Shown piece after piece: positions 24,975 through 36,222 of a stretch of 64,000 nt of DNA (positions are counted from its first letter, which is position 1; each line of letters starts with the position of its first letter). The DNA is taken from assembly GCA_963969395.1 (NCBI GenBank), contig OZ017801.1, positions 4,590,501 to 4,654,500 on the forward strand, in the 5' to 3' direction. The translations under genes and the position numbers were made by a program. This DNA is from Pseudoscleropodium purum. Lineage: Eukaryota > Streptophyta > Bryopsida > Hypnales > Brachytheciaceae. The notes under the pieces were generated by a model. The model was not told where the DNA came from. It saw only the letters and a program-made list of their open reading frames with translations, and did no database searches.

Positions 24975-25910
24975 GCTCTAAGCTAAAATCCACTTGACTT
25001 ATGAGGTTTAACTGGAAGATAAGGTGGAGGGAAAAAGGGGCATTATTTATCATCTTTCTTGTTGTTGCTTGTAAAGCTCAAAGGTTTAGGAGGCCATTGT
25101 ATGTTATATTTGAAGAATTTTGAAATGAAATTTAGAGCAATTTTGGTATCATGATGTATTTTCAAATTGTTCTCATTTGCTTAATTTGAAGTTCTCAATC
25201 AAAAATTGTATTAGTTTGAGTGAAACAAAATCTACTGCCTTTTATGAAAAAGGACAAAGACTTTGACCAGCCATTAAAAACAAACAAGTCTTTATTTGCA
25301 ATGAAATTTAGTGAGAGTGTGGAAAATTATATTGGCTTTCTATAAAGCTATAATTCATTCTATTTGGAATTTGTATGAGTGAGTTATGAATGATAAAGTG
25401 AAGAAAGGTTTGTTGCCATGTTTTCTTAAAGCTAAAACCTTTGGATGGCATTAAAATAAATTGAAGTTTGAAGGAGAAGAAGAAAATTTTATTGGCTTTT
25501 CAAAAACCATCATTTATCTCATTTGAATTTTGAACAAAATTACAACATCAATTCAAAGTTCAACAAAGGAGTTGGAGTTGGGAAGTTGGAATTGGGAGTT
25601 GGAGAGTTGGAGAGTTGGAGTTGGGAAGAAACTTTAAAGGCTTGTGTATTGCAGCTTGTGGCTTGTTTTTTTTGTAAACTTGTTGTAGTAAGCGACATGG
25701 TTGAAACCATTATTTAGCCTTTTTTTGTATCATGGATACAAAAAAATGGGATTAATTGCCTACATGGTTGTACCTTTTTGTTGTTCCCATTGATGAGGCT
25801 CAATTAATGGCCACTGTTGATTTGAAGTTGAAGAGCCAATCTCTCGTATGGTTCAACTTGTGGTCTAACTGTCCCATTTTATCCGTCCAAAGTAGTCATT
25901 TTTTAACCCT
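24975..25910. other. Intergenic DNA with a GGAGTT minisatellite
   Basis: No gene. 25568-25627 is a short tandem tract of GGAGTTGG and GGAGAGTT units. The Trp/Glu/Gly-rich frame over it (25523-25717) is a product of the repeat. Confidence 0.6.
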
Positions 25911-25915
25911 ACCTT

Positions 25916-26332
25916 TGTCACGACTACGTTGCTCCAAGTTGGACAAGGTTCCATGATGGACGGGGAGCGGTTACTCCTAATGGGAGAGGAAGCGGTTATT
26001 CCTAGTTGGTTAACGAAGCATGAATAAAAGCTCGGTGAAGGAGCAATGTCCCTCACTTGACATACGTTAATATAAGAACTATTTCAAATGAAGAGTCCTT
26101 GGTACCAATGCTTCTTTGAATTGATTCTATGGTTGGTTCTTGATTGGCATGTGTGTTCTTGTGTTCTTTACGTATCATGATTGGTCATATGCATATTACT
26201 ATTGTTTCATAGATTGAATTTTGTTGAGGAAGATATGGGTTTGGGATAGTTGCATTAGAGAGTAGAAACCGGATTGGAAATTCACTGGGAAGCATTAGTA
26301 GGATGCCCGCTTTGGGTTTTTCAGTCTTAACA
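25916..26332 (+). repeat. 5' LTR
   Basis: 417 bases, TGTCAC to TTAACA. Pairs with 31305-31720. AATATAAG near 26070 is a TATA-like candidate for the element's promoter. Minus-strand open frames here and in the 3' LTR are the same antisense by-product. Confidence 0.95.
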
Positions 26333-26459
26333 TTATGTCAAGTCCTGACTGCCCCTGCTTCTATGGTGGAGGGTATCCTATTGAACATGATTGGCAATTG
26401 GGAGTCAATCGATCCATGGAAGTGGTTGAATTTTGTTGAGAGAATTATTTTGCTTTAAT

Positions 26460-27580
26460 TATGGTTCAAAAAAAATCCAATGAGGAAGCAGCACAGTCCT
26501 TGCCGGAGGGGCTTGGATCAGAGTGGGTGAATTTCATTCAACAACAAGTGTAGGCGGTGTTCTAGACTGCCATTTCTCATATTGTCCACCAAATTTCAGA
26601 GTGCGCCGTAGGCCGGCTTGATCTGGTATCTCCATCTGCCTCCATAAGAGTGAATGATCATATGCAGTTGAGGTTGGAAGGATGTGATGGTGAAGACTTT
26701 GAAGGACGAGATTCCGAGGTTGCGACACCGGACAAATTTGCGGGGAAGAAAGGCGGAGAAATGTAGAAGTGGTTTGCGCAACTTCACTTGGTGTTCTGAG
26801 GTAAGCCAAGTGCCTACCACTGTGATGAAGATAAAGTTGCATATGCACTCTCCTATATGAGCGGTGTAGCGTAGAATTGGGCAATGCCGATTCTTCAAGC
26901 ATTGGACAAAGGGCAGCCTCACGATTTATTAGTAGATTATAATGCTTTCTGCGAAGCAGTCATTGTTGTGTATGGAAATATTGATCGCAAGGGTACGGCA
27001 ACGGATCGGCTCGAAAGAATCCGATAGATGGGATGAGTTGCAAATTGGAACGAGCCAAGTCTAGTAGCGCAGTTTCATGGGGGATTAAAGGAAGAAATTC
27101 TTGATTCAATAGCCACTATAGAAAATCAACCGCATCAATTGAATGAGTGGATATCCATGACCTCTTGGATTGATGAGCACTTATGGTCTCGACACCAAAA
27201 TTGACGTCTACCGGTCCTAGCTTCGCACCCACGAGATCAAGCTGGCCAATTTCAAGCTAACTCAGGGAGTTTTGGCCCAGTACCAATGGAGATTGATGCA
27301 GCCTCGACGTCAATGACTATGGCAAAGACCATAGTGGACCGAATAGAATACCAGAAATAAGGGAGGTGTTGGGGTTGCAGATTGCATGGGCATGTGTGAG
27401 CCAAGTGCCCTACCAATCCTTCCAAACCCTACTCCCTTGCAGTTATTGGAGGAGAGGAAGATGGATCAATTGGACCGGGAAAAGGTCGGGCCCGAGACTG
27501 AAGCCCTTCATTTGATACCTAGGTGTGCATCAAACGACGGCGAGCACAATTTCAAAAGGGGACTTGGTTGATGATTCTAC
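26460..27580 (+). pseudogene. Retrotransposon gag, degenerate
   Basis: The frame is recoverable only through several stops. The capsid-like part includes KWFAQLHLVF and YALSYMSGVA followed by NWAMPILQ, typical of plant Ty3 gag. Near 27370-27410 a CCHC zinc knuckle is legible (CWGCRLHGH, then a stop, then AKC). This protein would package the element's RNA. In its present form it cannot be translated in full. Confidence 0.75.
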
Positions 27581-27599
27581 GCTTTGGCAATCATAGCAG

Positions 27600-27915
27600 T
27601 CCACCAAAGTTGTGTCACCACATTACTTGCATGCCACTACAAAGCCAAGAGCACATCTGACTATGGATGTTCTTATCAACTCAATTGCAACAACTTTAAT
27701 TGATTTGGGTGCTACCGACATCTTTATGCATCAAGATTTTGCTCAACATTGCAGAGAAAAAATACAATCTAAATTAATTCCACAAAAAGTTTGAGTTATA
27801 GATGGGAGAGTAATTAACTCTAGACTTATTACCCATGAAGCAACATTTGAATTGGAAGTGGAAAATCACCAAGAAATGATTGTGGTGGATCTCACAAACA
27901 CTGGCTGATATCATT
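27600..27915 (+). pseudogene. Retrotransposon aspartic protease, degenerate
   Basis: LIDLGATDIFMHQDFA corresponds to the retroviral-type protease active site, usually D-S/T-GAT. Here the serine or threonine is leucine, which should abolish catalysis, and a stop follows at 27793. Downstream ILETPWLICHDPTIRW fits the conserved stretch before reverse transcriptase. Confidence 0.75.
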
Positions 27916-28249
27916 GCATTTTGGAAACACCATGGCTTATTTGTCATGACCCCACCATTCGTTGGCCTCAACATCAAGTGATTTTTGACTCGAAGTATTG
28001 TCAACATCATTGCATAGATGCAAATATGGAAAAAAAACATCAAATGGTAAACAGGGCCTTGTGTTCTAGCAAATTGTACCGGGCTCTGCGTTCCAGCAAC
28101 CTGTGCCCTAGGCTCCTTCGCCTCCGTAGGCAAGACGGCAAGGCGACTTTGAAGCCAAAGGTAGAATTAAAGCCAGTGGGCAGTTAGGGTACCTGATTAG
28201 CACGGGGCCGAAACATACTTTTGTGTCAGGTCTAGCATTCCATCTTTCA

Positions 28250-29130
28250 GCAAAGGAAGTTGAACTATATATTTTAGAGATATCAGAATTGGACAAGAAT
28301 AAGACTATGGGACAACTGGATTCCCAAGTCCCAAAAGAATATCAAGATTTATAAGAGGCGTTTAGTGAAAAAGCCTCCAATGATTTACTCAATTACAATG
28401 GGTCAGATATAAAGATAGAGTTTAAAGAGGGACAGGAGCCCTATAACATGGAATTGCGGCCTATGTCCCCCGTAGAACTCAAAGAACTTCGATGATACTT
28501 TGAAGAAAATTTAGACAAAGGGTGGATTTGCCGATCCAAATCTCTGGTCTTGGCTCCCATCATATTTGCTCGAAAGAAGGATGGATCCATCCGTATTTGT
28601 ATCGATTACAGGAACCTAAACAAAGTCACAATAAGGAATCGATACCCTCTTCCTTTAATTCCTGACTTAACTAACCGATTGGCTGGAGCCAAAATTTTCA
28701 CAAAGCTTGATATAAGACAAGCTTATCATCGAGTGCGAATGGCAAGAGCCCATGAATTTAAGACGACATTTAAAACACGTTATGGATTATTTGAGTATTT
28801 GGTAATGCCATTTGGTTTAACCAATGCTCCTACTCAGTTCCGAGCGCACATGTAGAGTATTTTTCATGATTTACTCGATATTTCTGTTGTGATTTATTTG
28901 GATGACATTCTCATTTTTTCAAAAACTTTGGAGGAGCATAGGGCAATTGTACGAGAAGTACTTCAACGTTTGCTTCATCATGGTCTTTTTACTAAAACTT
29001 CTAAGTGTCAATTTCACCAAAGTTGTATGGAATTTTTTGGAATAATGGTTTTGGAAAAGGGATTAGAAATGTGTCACGATAAGGTGCAAGCAATTCAAGA
29101 ATGGTCCACTCCGAAATCGGTAAGGAAATT
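28250..29130 (+). pseudogene. Retrotransposon reverse transcriptase, degenerate
   Basis: Clear Ty3 reverse transcriptase blocks: [33 protein letters not shown], the block ending [13 protein letters not shown], and VIYLDDILIFSKT with the catalytic YLDD. Stops occur near 28352, 28494 and 28855, and the frame shifts near 29120 into the RNase H frame. Catalytic aspartates are still present. Confidence 0.9.
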
Positions 29131-29775
29131 CAAGCTTTCCTAGGGTTTGTTAATTTTTACCGACGCTTTATCAATGATTATTCAAGAATTATTATTCCTC
29201 TTGCTTTGTTGACACAGAAAGATCAACGGTTTGAATGGACCTCTTCAACGGATGAGGCATTTTGGGAACTCAGGTCTCAGTTCACTAAGACCCCGGTGCT
29301 AGTTCACCCTGATTTTCAACTTCCTTTTGTGGTGGAAACAAATGCCTCAGACAATGCTACAAAAGCTATTTTATCACAACGTGGGGAGGATGGGCATCTA
29401 CATCCATGCGCCTATCAGAGCTCTAAAATGCAACCGGCTGAGAGGAACTATGACATATATGATAAAGAATTGTTGAGTATTGTACTTGCATTTCATGAAT
29501 GGCAAGTCTACCTGGAGGGATCTCCACACCAAATTCGGATGATTTTTGACCATAAAAATCTTAAACACTTCCTAACAACTAAACAACTAAACCGATAACA
29601 AGCACGGTGGTCCGAACAACTCTCGGCATTCAACTTCAAAATCCACCATTGGCCGGGGGCGTTGACTGGGTGTGCCAATATGCTTTCAAGACTGCCCGAC
29701 ATACTAGAAGATTCATCAGAAGAACCCAAGCCACTTTTATGGTTAGCAGCCATGGAGGCATGTAAGCCCGTTTGA
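29120..29775 (+). pseudogene. Retrotransposon RNase H, degenerate
   Basis: AFLGFVNFYRRFI marks the junction after reverse transcriptase. FVVETNASDNATKAILSQ is the RNase H start, where the usual T-D-A-S has Asn for the first catalytic Asp. AERNYDIYDKELLSIV follows with the conserved Glu. A stop occurs at 29596. Confidence 0.88.
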
Positions 29776-29929
29776 ACTAATGCTAAAATTATTCAACACA
29801 TAAAAATAGCCATGGGAGAGGATATCTCACTTAAGCCAATATTGCCATTCTTTATGAATAATCTTGATCGGGCTCTAGTGATTATTTGTCGGCGATTTCA
29901 AGATTACAAGATTTGTAACAGGATACTTT

Positions 29930-30950
29930 ATTTTCGGGGTGCAATTTTTGTACCGGATGATGATGAGATATAAAGACAAATATTATGCTCAAGACATGAC
30001 GCACCAACGGCGGGACATCAAGGTCGGGCAAAGACTGTGGATTTGGTGTCTAGAACTTTCTATTGGCCCACATTTCGAAAATACGTGCACTAGTATGTTG
30101 ATGGTTGTGACTTGTGCCAACATTTGAAACCCACTCATCATGCTCAACATGGGTTATTGCAACCCATTCCAACGGCAAAGGCACCATGGAAATGGGTCAC
30201 AAATGATTTCATTGTCAAATTGCTAAATAGCAATGGATCCGACTCTATTTTGGTTGTTGTGGACAAAAATACCAATTTAGCACATTTTATTTCAACGAAT
30301 GAAACAATTGATTCTTCGGTGACCGCCACTTTATACCTCCATCACATATGGAAACATCACGGGATTCTAGAGGAAATTATATCCGACTATGGACCAGTAT
30401 TCATTTCCAGATTTATAAAATGCCTACACAAACTTCTTCGCATTCAATCTGCTTCGACAATGGCTTTTCACCCCACAGTTTAACGGTTAGATAGAAAAGG
30501 TGAATCAAGTTCTAGAGCAATTTCTTCGCATGTTTACAACTCGACGATAGGATGATTGGTTGAACCTCCTTCCAATAGTGGAGTTTGCTTACAACAATTC
30601 AATCCACTCAGCAACAGGTCTTTTGCCATTTTATACCACTTATGAGTACCACCCGCCGTTATCAATTGCTACACCTACAACTTCAAGTGTTCCGGCAATA
30701 GAGGATAGGATTTGACTTCTAAAAGAAATACATGAAGAAGTAAAGACTATGATCAAAATAGCAAAAGACCAAGCAAAGTTCAACTATGACCAAGGGGTGC
30801 AGTTGCAACCGTCATTTCAGATAGGTGACAAAGTCTTACTTCAACACGATAATATTTTTATGATTGTGCCCACTAAAAAATTGGCATCCAAGTTTTTGGA
30901 ACCATTTCCCATTATTGCTAAACTATCTAATTTGGTTTGTTGACTTCGAC
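29930..30950 (+). pseudogene. Retrotransposon integrase, degenerate
   Basis: The zinc-binding HHCC is legible (two His in the block before FYWPTFRKYV, then CDLCQHLK). The catalytic core has Asp in WVTNDFIV, Asp in IISDYGPVF and Glu in IEKVNQVLEQFLR. Stops interrupt at about 29971, 30091 and twice at 30481-30491. NFLAYNN-type residues and the FQIGDKVLL block lead to the C-terminal domain. Confidence 0.88.
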
Positions 30951-31079
30951 TACCAAAGGCTCTTCGTATACACAATGTTCTCCATCTATCATTGCTAGAG
31001 AGGTATCGACCTGATAACATCTTAGATCGACAACAAAGACTACTACCACCTATTGTGACCCCGGAAGGCAATATTGAAT

Positions 31080-31345
31080 GGGAAGTGAACAGAATTCTGG
31101 ATTCTTGACATATAGGACAATGGAAAAAACTCTAGTACTTGGTTGCTTGGGAGGAATATGGGCCTGAGGAGAATTCATGGGAACCGGCTCGAAACTTGCA
31201 CAATGCTCCAGATGTTGTAGCTGACTTCCATAGGCGTCATCCACAAGCAGCCGAACAAGACGATTCAATGATGCACGAACTTCATGCGTTGACAGAGGAG
31301 GTAATGTCACAACTATGTCGCTCCAAGTTGGACAAGGTTCCATGA
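31080..31345 (+). pseudogene. Retrotransposon chromodomain, degenerate
   Basis: [20 protein letters not shown] followed by [16 protein letters not shown] is a chromodomain with aromatic cage-type residues. Stops just upstream (near 31107 and 31135) separate it from integrase. The frame runs into the 3' LTR and stops there. Confidence 0.88.
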
Positions 31346-31720
31346 TGGACAGGGAGCGGTTACTCCTAATGGGAGAGGAAGCGGTTATTCCTAGTTGGTT
31401 AACAAAGCATGAATTAAAGCTCGGTGAGGGAGCAATGTCCCTCACTTGACATACGTTAATATAAGAACTATTTCAAATGACGAGTCCTTGGTATCAATGC
31501 CTCCTTGAATTGATTTTATGGTTTCTTCTTAATTGGCATGTGTGTTCTTGTGTTCTTTACGTATCATGATTGATCGTATGCATATTACTATTGTTTCATA
31601 GATTGAATTTTGTTGAGGGAGACATGGGTTTGGGATAGTTGTATTAGAGAATAGAAACTGGATTGGAAATCCACTGGGAAGCATTAGCAGGATGCCCGCT
31701 TTGGATCCCGATTCTTAACA
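31305..31720 (+). repeat. 3' LTR
   Basis: 416 bases, TGTCAC to TTAACA, preceded by a purine-rich tract (ACAGAGGAGGTAA). The largest difference from the 5' LTR is in the last 20 bases before TTAACA. Confidence 0.95.
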
Positions 31721-32111
31721 ACCTTCATCCCAAAAATCAACCTAGAGCTATACAACATAGGTCAACGGGGAACAATTTTACGGCAGTGTAGAAAATTCAA
31801 CAATTGAATTTGAAGAATCTATATAACTACGACTTCTTTAATTCTCAAGGCATTTTAATTTGATTGGTGAATTTGCAATGACAAACTTACTTTTCTTCAT
31901 CTTCTTTATTACATTATGGGCTGTTAGTAGGATGAATTTGTAGATGAGAATCTCTCTTGCTTTTATCATTCTACAACTTCCTTCATTCCTAAGCCATTTT
32001 TTATTGTTGCCAAAATCCTCGTGATTTTTCAACACTCTTAATTATTATTGATCTAGAGATAAATTCAAAATTTTATCCCCGTAATGTATTGTACACCAGT
32101 CCATATCTTAA

Positions 32112-33066
32112 CCCCTAAAAGACTAAATTATGTAAGGACCAAGTTAAATTTTTTTGGCAACATGGACATTTAGGGCAACTCACTATAAATGGAATTTTTC
32201 CTTTTTTTCTTTAAAACCCTTACATAACATATAGACCAAGTTTTTCTTTTAAGGCCCAAAAATCTTCACAACTTTTAACTACATGGTTAAAAAGGTATTG
32301 TATAATATGTAGTTTTTTTTTTATATATTTTGGTAAAGCAATTTGGACATATGAGAAAAAATCACTTTTTCATTAAAAAAAAAAAACAAACTTTGAGATT
32401 GGTCTTCTAAATTTGTATATACTTAGAAAGATTAAATTCATTTGGACATTTTGATTAATGAGGTGAAAGTTATGAGCAGTTTTAGTTTGAAATAGTTGTA
32501 AATTCTTTACTCTAAAATAAACTTTAAAGTCATTTATTAAACTCAATTTTCAATACTTTTTGAAAATAAATAAAATCATAGGATATAGATTGTTATTATA
32601 ACATTACAACCACTAGAATTGGCATTCTTCAATTCCATAACTAAATTCTAACAACTTAGTATTTTGAATCATTCTCTATTTCTTTCAACTTACTATTTTT
32701 TTCTTATATGTGTACAATTCCAAATGATCTAAATTTTTTCAAGCATGTATCTAACTGGCCTTGAAGAATGAATCAAAATAAGTACCATCATTTTAGACAT
32801 TTTTTCATACAAATGTGACCTTGTAAAGTTTGGATTTTCATAGAGGCAAAAAAATGATTTTTGTCAATTCAAATGCTAATATCTTGCAATCTACATAGTG
32901 AAAATTTCTGAATTTTTTTTCACATCTTTTCCAACCAACATATATATACTACAAGATCCTATATCTACATATGTCCAAAAATGTTTTTCCTAAAATTTGG
33001 TACTATTATTAGAAATAGCAATTGTGGAGAGTTTTGGGTAAAAAATTAATCAAAAACCTTTAGGGG
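32112..33066. mobile_element. TTAA-ended element, 955 bases
   Basis: Flanked by TTAA at 32108-32111 and 33067-33070, with termini CCCCTAAAAG and CCTTTAGGGG. It lies opposite to the copies at 36770, 59465 and 62540: the reverse complement of its right end carries the block AATTGCTATTTCTAATA then AAATTTTAGG, and its left end carries GGCAACATGGACATTT, both shared with those copies. No transposase. Confidence 0.85.
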
Positions 33067-33159
33067 TTAACCAAAACAATGATATGGTATATCATACAAA
33101 TACATGTATAAAATATGGAATATGATTTTTAATTCCATAATTATCAATTGCAATCTAGC

Positions 33160-33420
33160 ATGTTCATAAAAAATATAGATATAAAAGATATTGAAAATAC
33201 AAATATAGAGGGTCACAAAAACACAAATGTAGGAATAATAAAAATATAGATTATGAAGGGTAGTAAAAATATAAATACACGCGCTAATGAAAATATAAAT
33301 ATGGTAGATTATTAGTTCACTCACATATTAAATGAGTTGGTGACATTTCCTCACTATTAGACTCTTAAAAGGCACTACATATGGGATAGTATACAATAAC
33401 ATGAGAAAAACACATTGAAC
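33160..33420 (+). repeat. Dispersed repeat with short internal units, copy 2
   Basis: Five or so units of the AAAAATAYAAATATRG type, then a tail shared with 23210-23310 (TTAGTTCACTCA, GGTGACATTTCCTC, TATACAATAAC). The 33067-33324 minus open frame (Tyr/Ile/Phe-rich) is only the translated repeat. Confidence 0.55.
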
Positions 33421-33477
33421 TAGAGATAAATGCAAAAATCTATCCTATAATGTATTGTATATCAATCATCAATCAAT

Positions 33478-33680
33478 ACTCTTAAGATGAGTTGTTTGTT
33501 TTGTTTGATACATTGGGATCTAATAAACAAGTAGGCATCATGTGGCATTCTTGGAACCACTCAAAAGCTTTTTGCAAGGAGGGGTGCATGCACTTTGTTT
33601 CATGGCATTTAGATTTATGGTTTGAAAGTTATTAAATTTCAAAGTTTTTATGAATTTAGAAATTGAATGAAATGATCCAT
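33478..33680 (+). repeat. Direct repeat copy 1 (empty hAT site)
   Basis: About 200 bases: CTTAAGATGAGTTGTTTG, GATACATTGGGATCTAA, ACTCAAAAGCTTTTTGCAAG, GGAGGGGTGCATGCACTTTG, then GGTTTGAAAGTTATT. The same order recurs at 33896, 35440 and 35700. CTCAAAAG occurs once here, which shows the state before the hAT insertion in copy 2. Confidence 0.75.
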
Positions 33681-33895
33681 TAATTTTGAAAATTGTTTTG
33701 AAAGACCACGAAACAAACCAAGAAAAGTTTCCAAACCGTACGAAATGAAGCCTTTCTATTCATATAAAAAATTAAGTTTTTTTGTACAACCTCTTATACT
33801 GCAAACATTGTGTTTGAAGTCCTTCATGCCAAAACTTTTCTATTCAAATAAAAAATGGTAAGAATTTTAATATTTCAATAAATTATAATAAAAAT

Positions 33896-34440
33896 CAATA
33901 TCCTTAAGATGGATTGTTTTGTTTGATACATTGAGATCTAACAAACCGGAAGGCGCCTCGCGGTGTTCTTAGAATTGCTCAAAAGCAGGGTTGACGAATC
34001 TCTACGTCCGCCCGAAAAAGGCGTCCGTAACCCGGACGTCCGTCCGCACGGACGCAACGTCCTTTCCGCCGTCGAAAAGCGGACGCCTCAGCCGCGGTAG
34101 ATGGGCGGGGCAGACAAGATGGGCGGACGGGATGGGCGGGGCAGACGAGCGACCGCGGGACGGTTGGAATAGGGCGGTCGGGGAAACGGACGGGGGAGAT
34201 GGTCAGCGGTCAGAGCAGTCAAGCGGTCAAGGCGGATGGCAACGTCGGGCGCAGCGGACGCTGCGTCTGCGTCCGGACGTCCCGGACGTCCGACCGTCCT
34301 GTCAACCCTGCTCAAAAGCTCTTGGCAAGGAGGGGTGCATACACTTTATTTCGTGGCTTTTAGACTTACGATTTGAAAGTTATTGAATTTCAAAGTATTT
34401 ATTAATTGAAAAATAGAATTAAATTATCCTTTATTTTGGG
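33896..34440 (+). repeat. Direct repeat copy 2, split by a hAT-type element
   Basis: Same order of blocks as copy 1, interrupted at CTCAAAAG by the 325-base GC-rich insertion and resuming with CTCAAAAGCTCTTGGCAAGG. Confidence 0.75.
33986..34310. mobile_element. GC-rich hAT-type miniature element
   Basis: 325 bases with terminal inverted repeats CAGGGTTGAC and GTCAACCCTG. It is flanked by the 8-base duplication CTCAAAAG (33978-33985 and 34311-34318). CAGGG ends plus an 8-base duplication are diagnostic of the hAT superfamily. The interior is mostly G and C with repeated GGACGTCC palindromes near both ends. It encodes no transposase; the 131-codon frame across it is Arg/Gly-rich and a composition effect. 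It contrasts sharply with the AT-rich host. Confidence 0.88.
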
Positions 34441-35439
34441 AAATCCATAACTTTTGCACTATATGTCCAAACACCACAAAAGAAAGTCTTTGCACTCTTT
34501 TGTAGATAAAGCTTTCTATTCATACTAATTTCGTGGCGTTTGGACCTATCTTGTAAAAACTATGGATTCTTTAAATTAAAAAATTGAATTATTGATTTTT
34601 AAAGTTTTAATTAGTGATTTAAAATCATAATAATAAAATGACTTTTACTTTGGTCGTGGCAATAGTACTATTTCCTTCCTGTCCAAAGTGGAAAAAAAAA
34701 TTAGCTTTCAGATTAGATTTTAAAAACTTAAGATTACCGTCTTTTACTGTGTGATGTGGACTAAGAAAAAAAAATGTTGTTGAAGTTGCACCAACTGGGG
34801 TAATTTGTAATGAAAATAATAATTCCTTTTGAAAAGTTAAGAGCGGTACAATTTGGTTGTATAATATATGAATGTAGTAGTGACAATAGGACTTTGTTTA
34901 TGCTTCTTCATATAAACTTTTAATATGTAAATCACATGTTCAAATTAATTAATTTCATTGATTTATGAATTTTATTATAATTGACTTTAAGAAATGTAAT
35001 TGGTTGTGGAAAATTAAGTGAAACTAAATTTATTGAAGGATTTAATTAAATTTTGTACAATTAATTTCAAAGAAGTAACTCAAATTATTTCATTTCATAG
35101 ACTGAATTCAAATGAATTCATATGAAACAACTTTAGCAAAATGAAGGAGATAAAAGAAGAGAAAGAGACATGAGATTGAAGAAAAAATGTTGAAGAGATT
35201 GGGGTTTAGGATTGAATCTAAAAGTTTTACATGAAATGAAAAATCAAATTTTTTAGTGTAATTTAGGGTTTGTTGCACAAAAAAAGCAATTGAGGAGGAA
35301 GGAAGTGAATTCGGAGATTGAGTGTTTTGATGTAGGGAAGTGAAAATGGTTTTTTTTCAATGGTTGCATTCCACATGTACAAAAAATTATTCACTGAGTA
35401 CCTTACTATTAGGCTTGTATATAGTTTTACACAAAGCAT

Positions 35440-35640
35440 ACTAGTCGATATCCTTAAGATAAGTTGTTTGTTTTGTTTCATATGTGGAGATTTAACAATT
35501 CAAAAGTTGTTTGGTAGTGTCCTTCATATTGCTCAAAAGTTGTTTCTTCAAAGGGGTGCATGGACTTTGTTTCTTGGCATTTTGACTTACGGTACTGAAT
35601 TTCAAAATTCAATTATTGAATTTTAAAATTTTAATGGGTT
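35440..35640 (+). repeat. Direct repeat copy 3
   Basis: CTTAAGATAAGTTGTTTGTT, then a diverged block with GCTCAAAAGTTGTTTCTTC, GGGGTGCATGGACTTTGTTT and GACTTACGGTA. Diverged from copies 1 and 2. Confidence 0.65.
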
Positions 35641-35699
35641 AAAAAAAATCAAAAATGACTTTCACTTTTATTTTGGTTAGGGCAACGGCATAAAGCACA

Positions 35700-35905
35700 A
35701 GTCAATACCCTTAAAGACAATTTGTTTTGTTTTATTTTGTATGGTGAAAACTCTGAGATTGTACATCCATCCATCATGTTTTTGATACTATTGGAAAGCC
35801 TTCAATTAAGAAGGATGCATGGACTTTGTTTCGTGGCGTTTGAACCTGTAGTGCAAAAGTTATTGAATTTCAAAGTTTTTATGAATTAAAAAATTAAAAA
35901 ATTAC
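35700..35905 (+). repeat. Direct repeat copy 4
   Basis: CTTAAAGACAATTTGTTTTG, later AAGGATGCATGGACTTTG, TTTCGTGGCGTTTGAACC, then AAAAGTTATTGAATTTCAAA. A fifth partial match (TTTCGTGGCGTTTGGACC) lies near 34530-34548. Confidence 0.65.
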
Positions 35906-35989
35906 TTTGACTTTGTCTTTGATTGTGGTAACAACACATGACATACTAGTAAACTTGAAAAGGACAATTTGCAAGGGATGTGTAGCCTT

Positions 35990-36222
35990 CCAGGGAGGAT
36001 TGATCCCTCTATTGCCCCACCACAGAGTAAATGTCAAAAATTGCCCCCTATTTTGTGCCGCTTAAATTTTGTCTTTCATCACATCCCCTTGCTAATTAGG
36101 GGTCTTTGATTGCAAATATGAATTCATAATTTGCAAATTTTATCATATGTGGAAAATTAAAAAAATTCAGGATTTTCTACAAGGGGAAAACATGAGGCAA
36201 TAGAGGGGACAATCCTCCCTGG
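35990..36222. mobile_element. Foldback miniature element with 27-base arms
   Basis: 35990-36016 (CCAGGGAGGATTGATCCCTC then TATTGCC) is complementary to 36196-36222 with two mismatches. The 180-base middle is AT-rich with CCCC runs near the left arm. CAGGG at the ends suggests hAT affinity, but the flanking 8 bases do not match, so the class is unsure. Confidence 0.6.

Larger units (their letters stand above)
25911..31725 (+). mobile_element. Ty3/gypsy chromovirus LTR retrotransposon with ACCTT target duplication
   Basis: The element proper is 25916-31720 (5805 bases), bracketed by ACCTT at 25911-25915 and 31721-31725. Order: LTR, gag with zinc knuckle, protease, reverse transcriptase, RNase H, integrase, chromodomain, LTR. 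Integrase after RNase H defines Ty3, and the C-terminal chromodomain defines chromoviruses, whose chromodomain steers insertion into heterochromatin. Multiple stops, a frameshift near 29120 and changed active-site residues make it inactive. The LTRs differ at roughly 7 percent of sites, mostly transitions, so the insertion is old. No tRNA-Met primer-binding site (TGGTATCAGAG) follows the 5' LTR. Confidence 0.95.

Noticed and set aside
25902..25915. TTAACCCTACCTT as another left end of the TTAA family
   Set aside because: Only TTAACCCTA matches, the retrotransposon follows at once, and no right partner was found beyond it.
26534..26922. Two overlapping minus-strand frames of 108 and 122 codons
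   Set aside because: Antisense to the retrotransposon gag region, which is readable on the plus strand.
33991..34386. 131-codon Arg/Gly-rich open frame
   Set aside because: It lies over the GC-rich hAT element and runs past its end. Its length follows from a lack of AT-rich stops, and no protein pattern is present.
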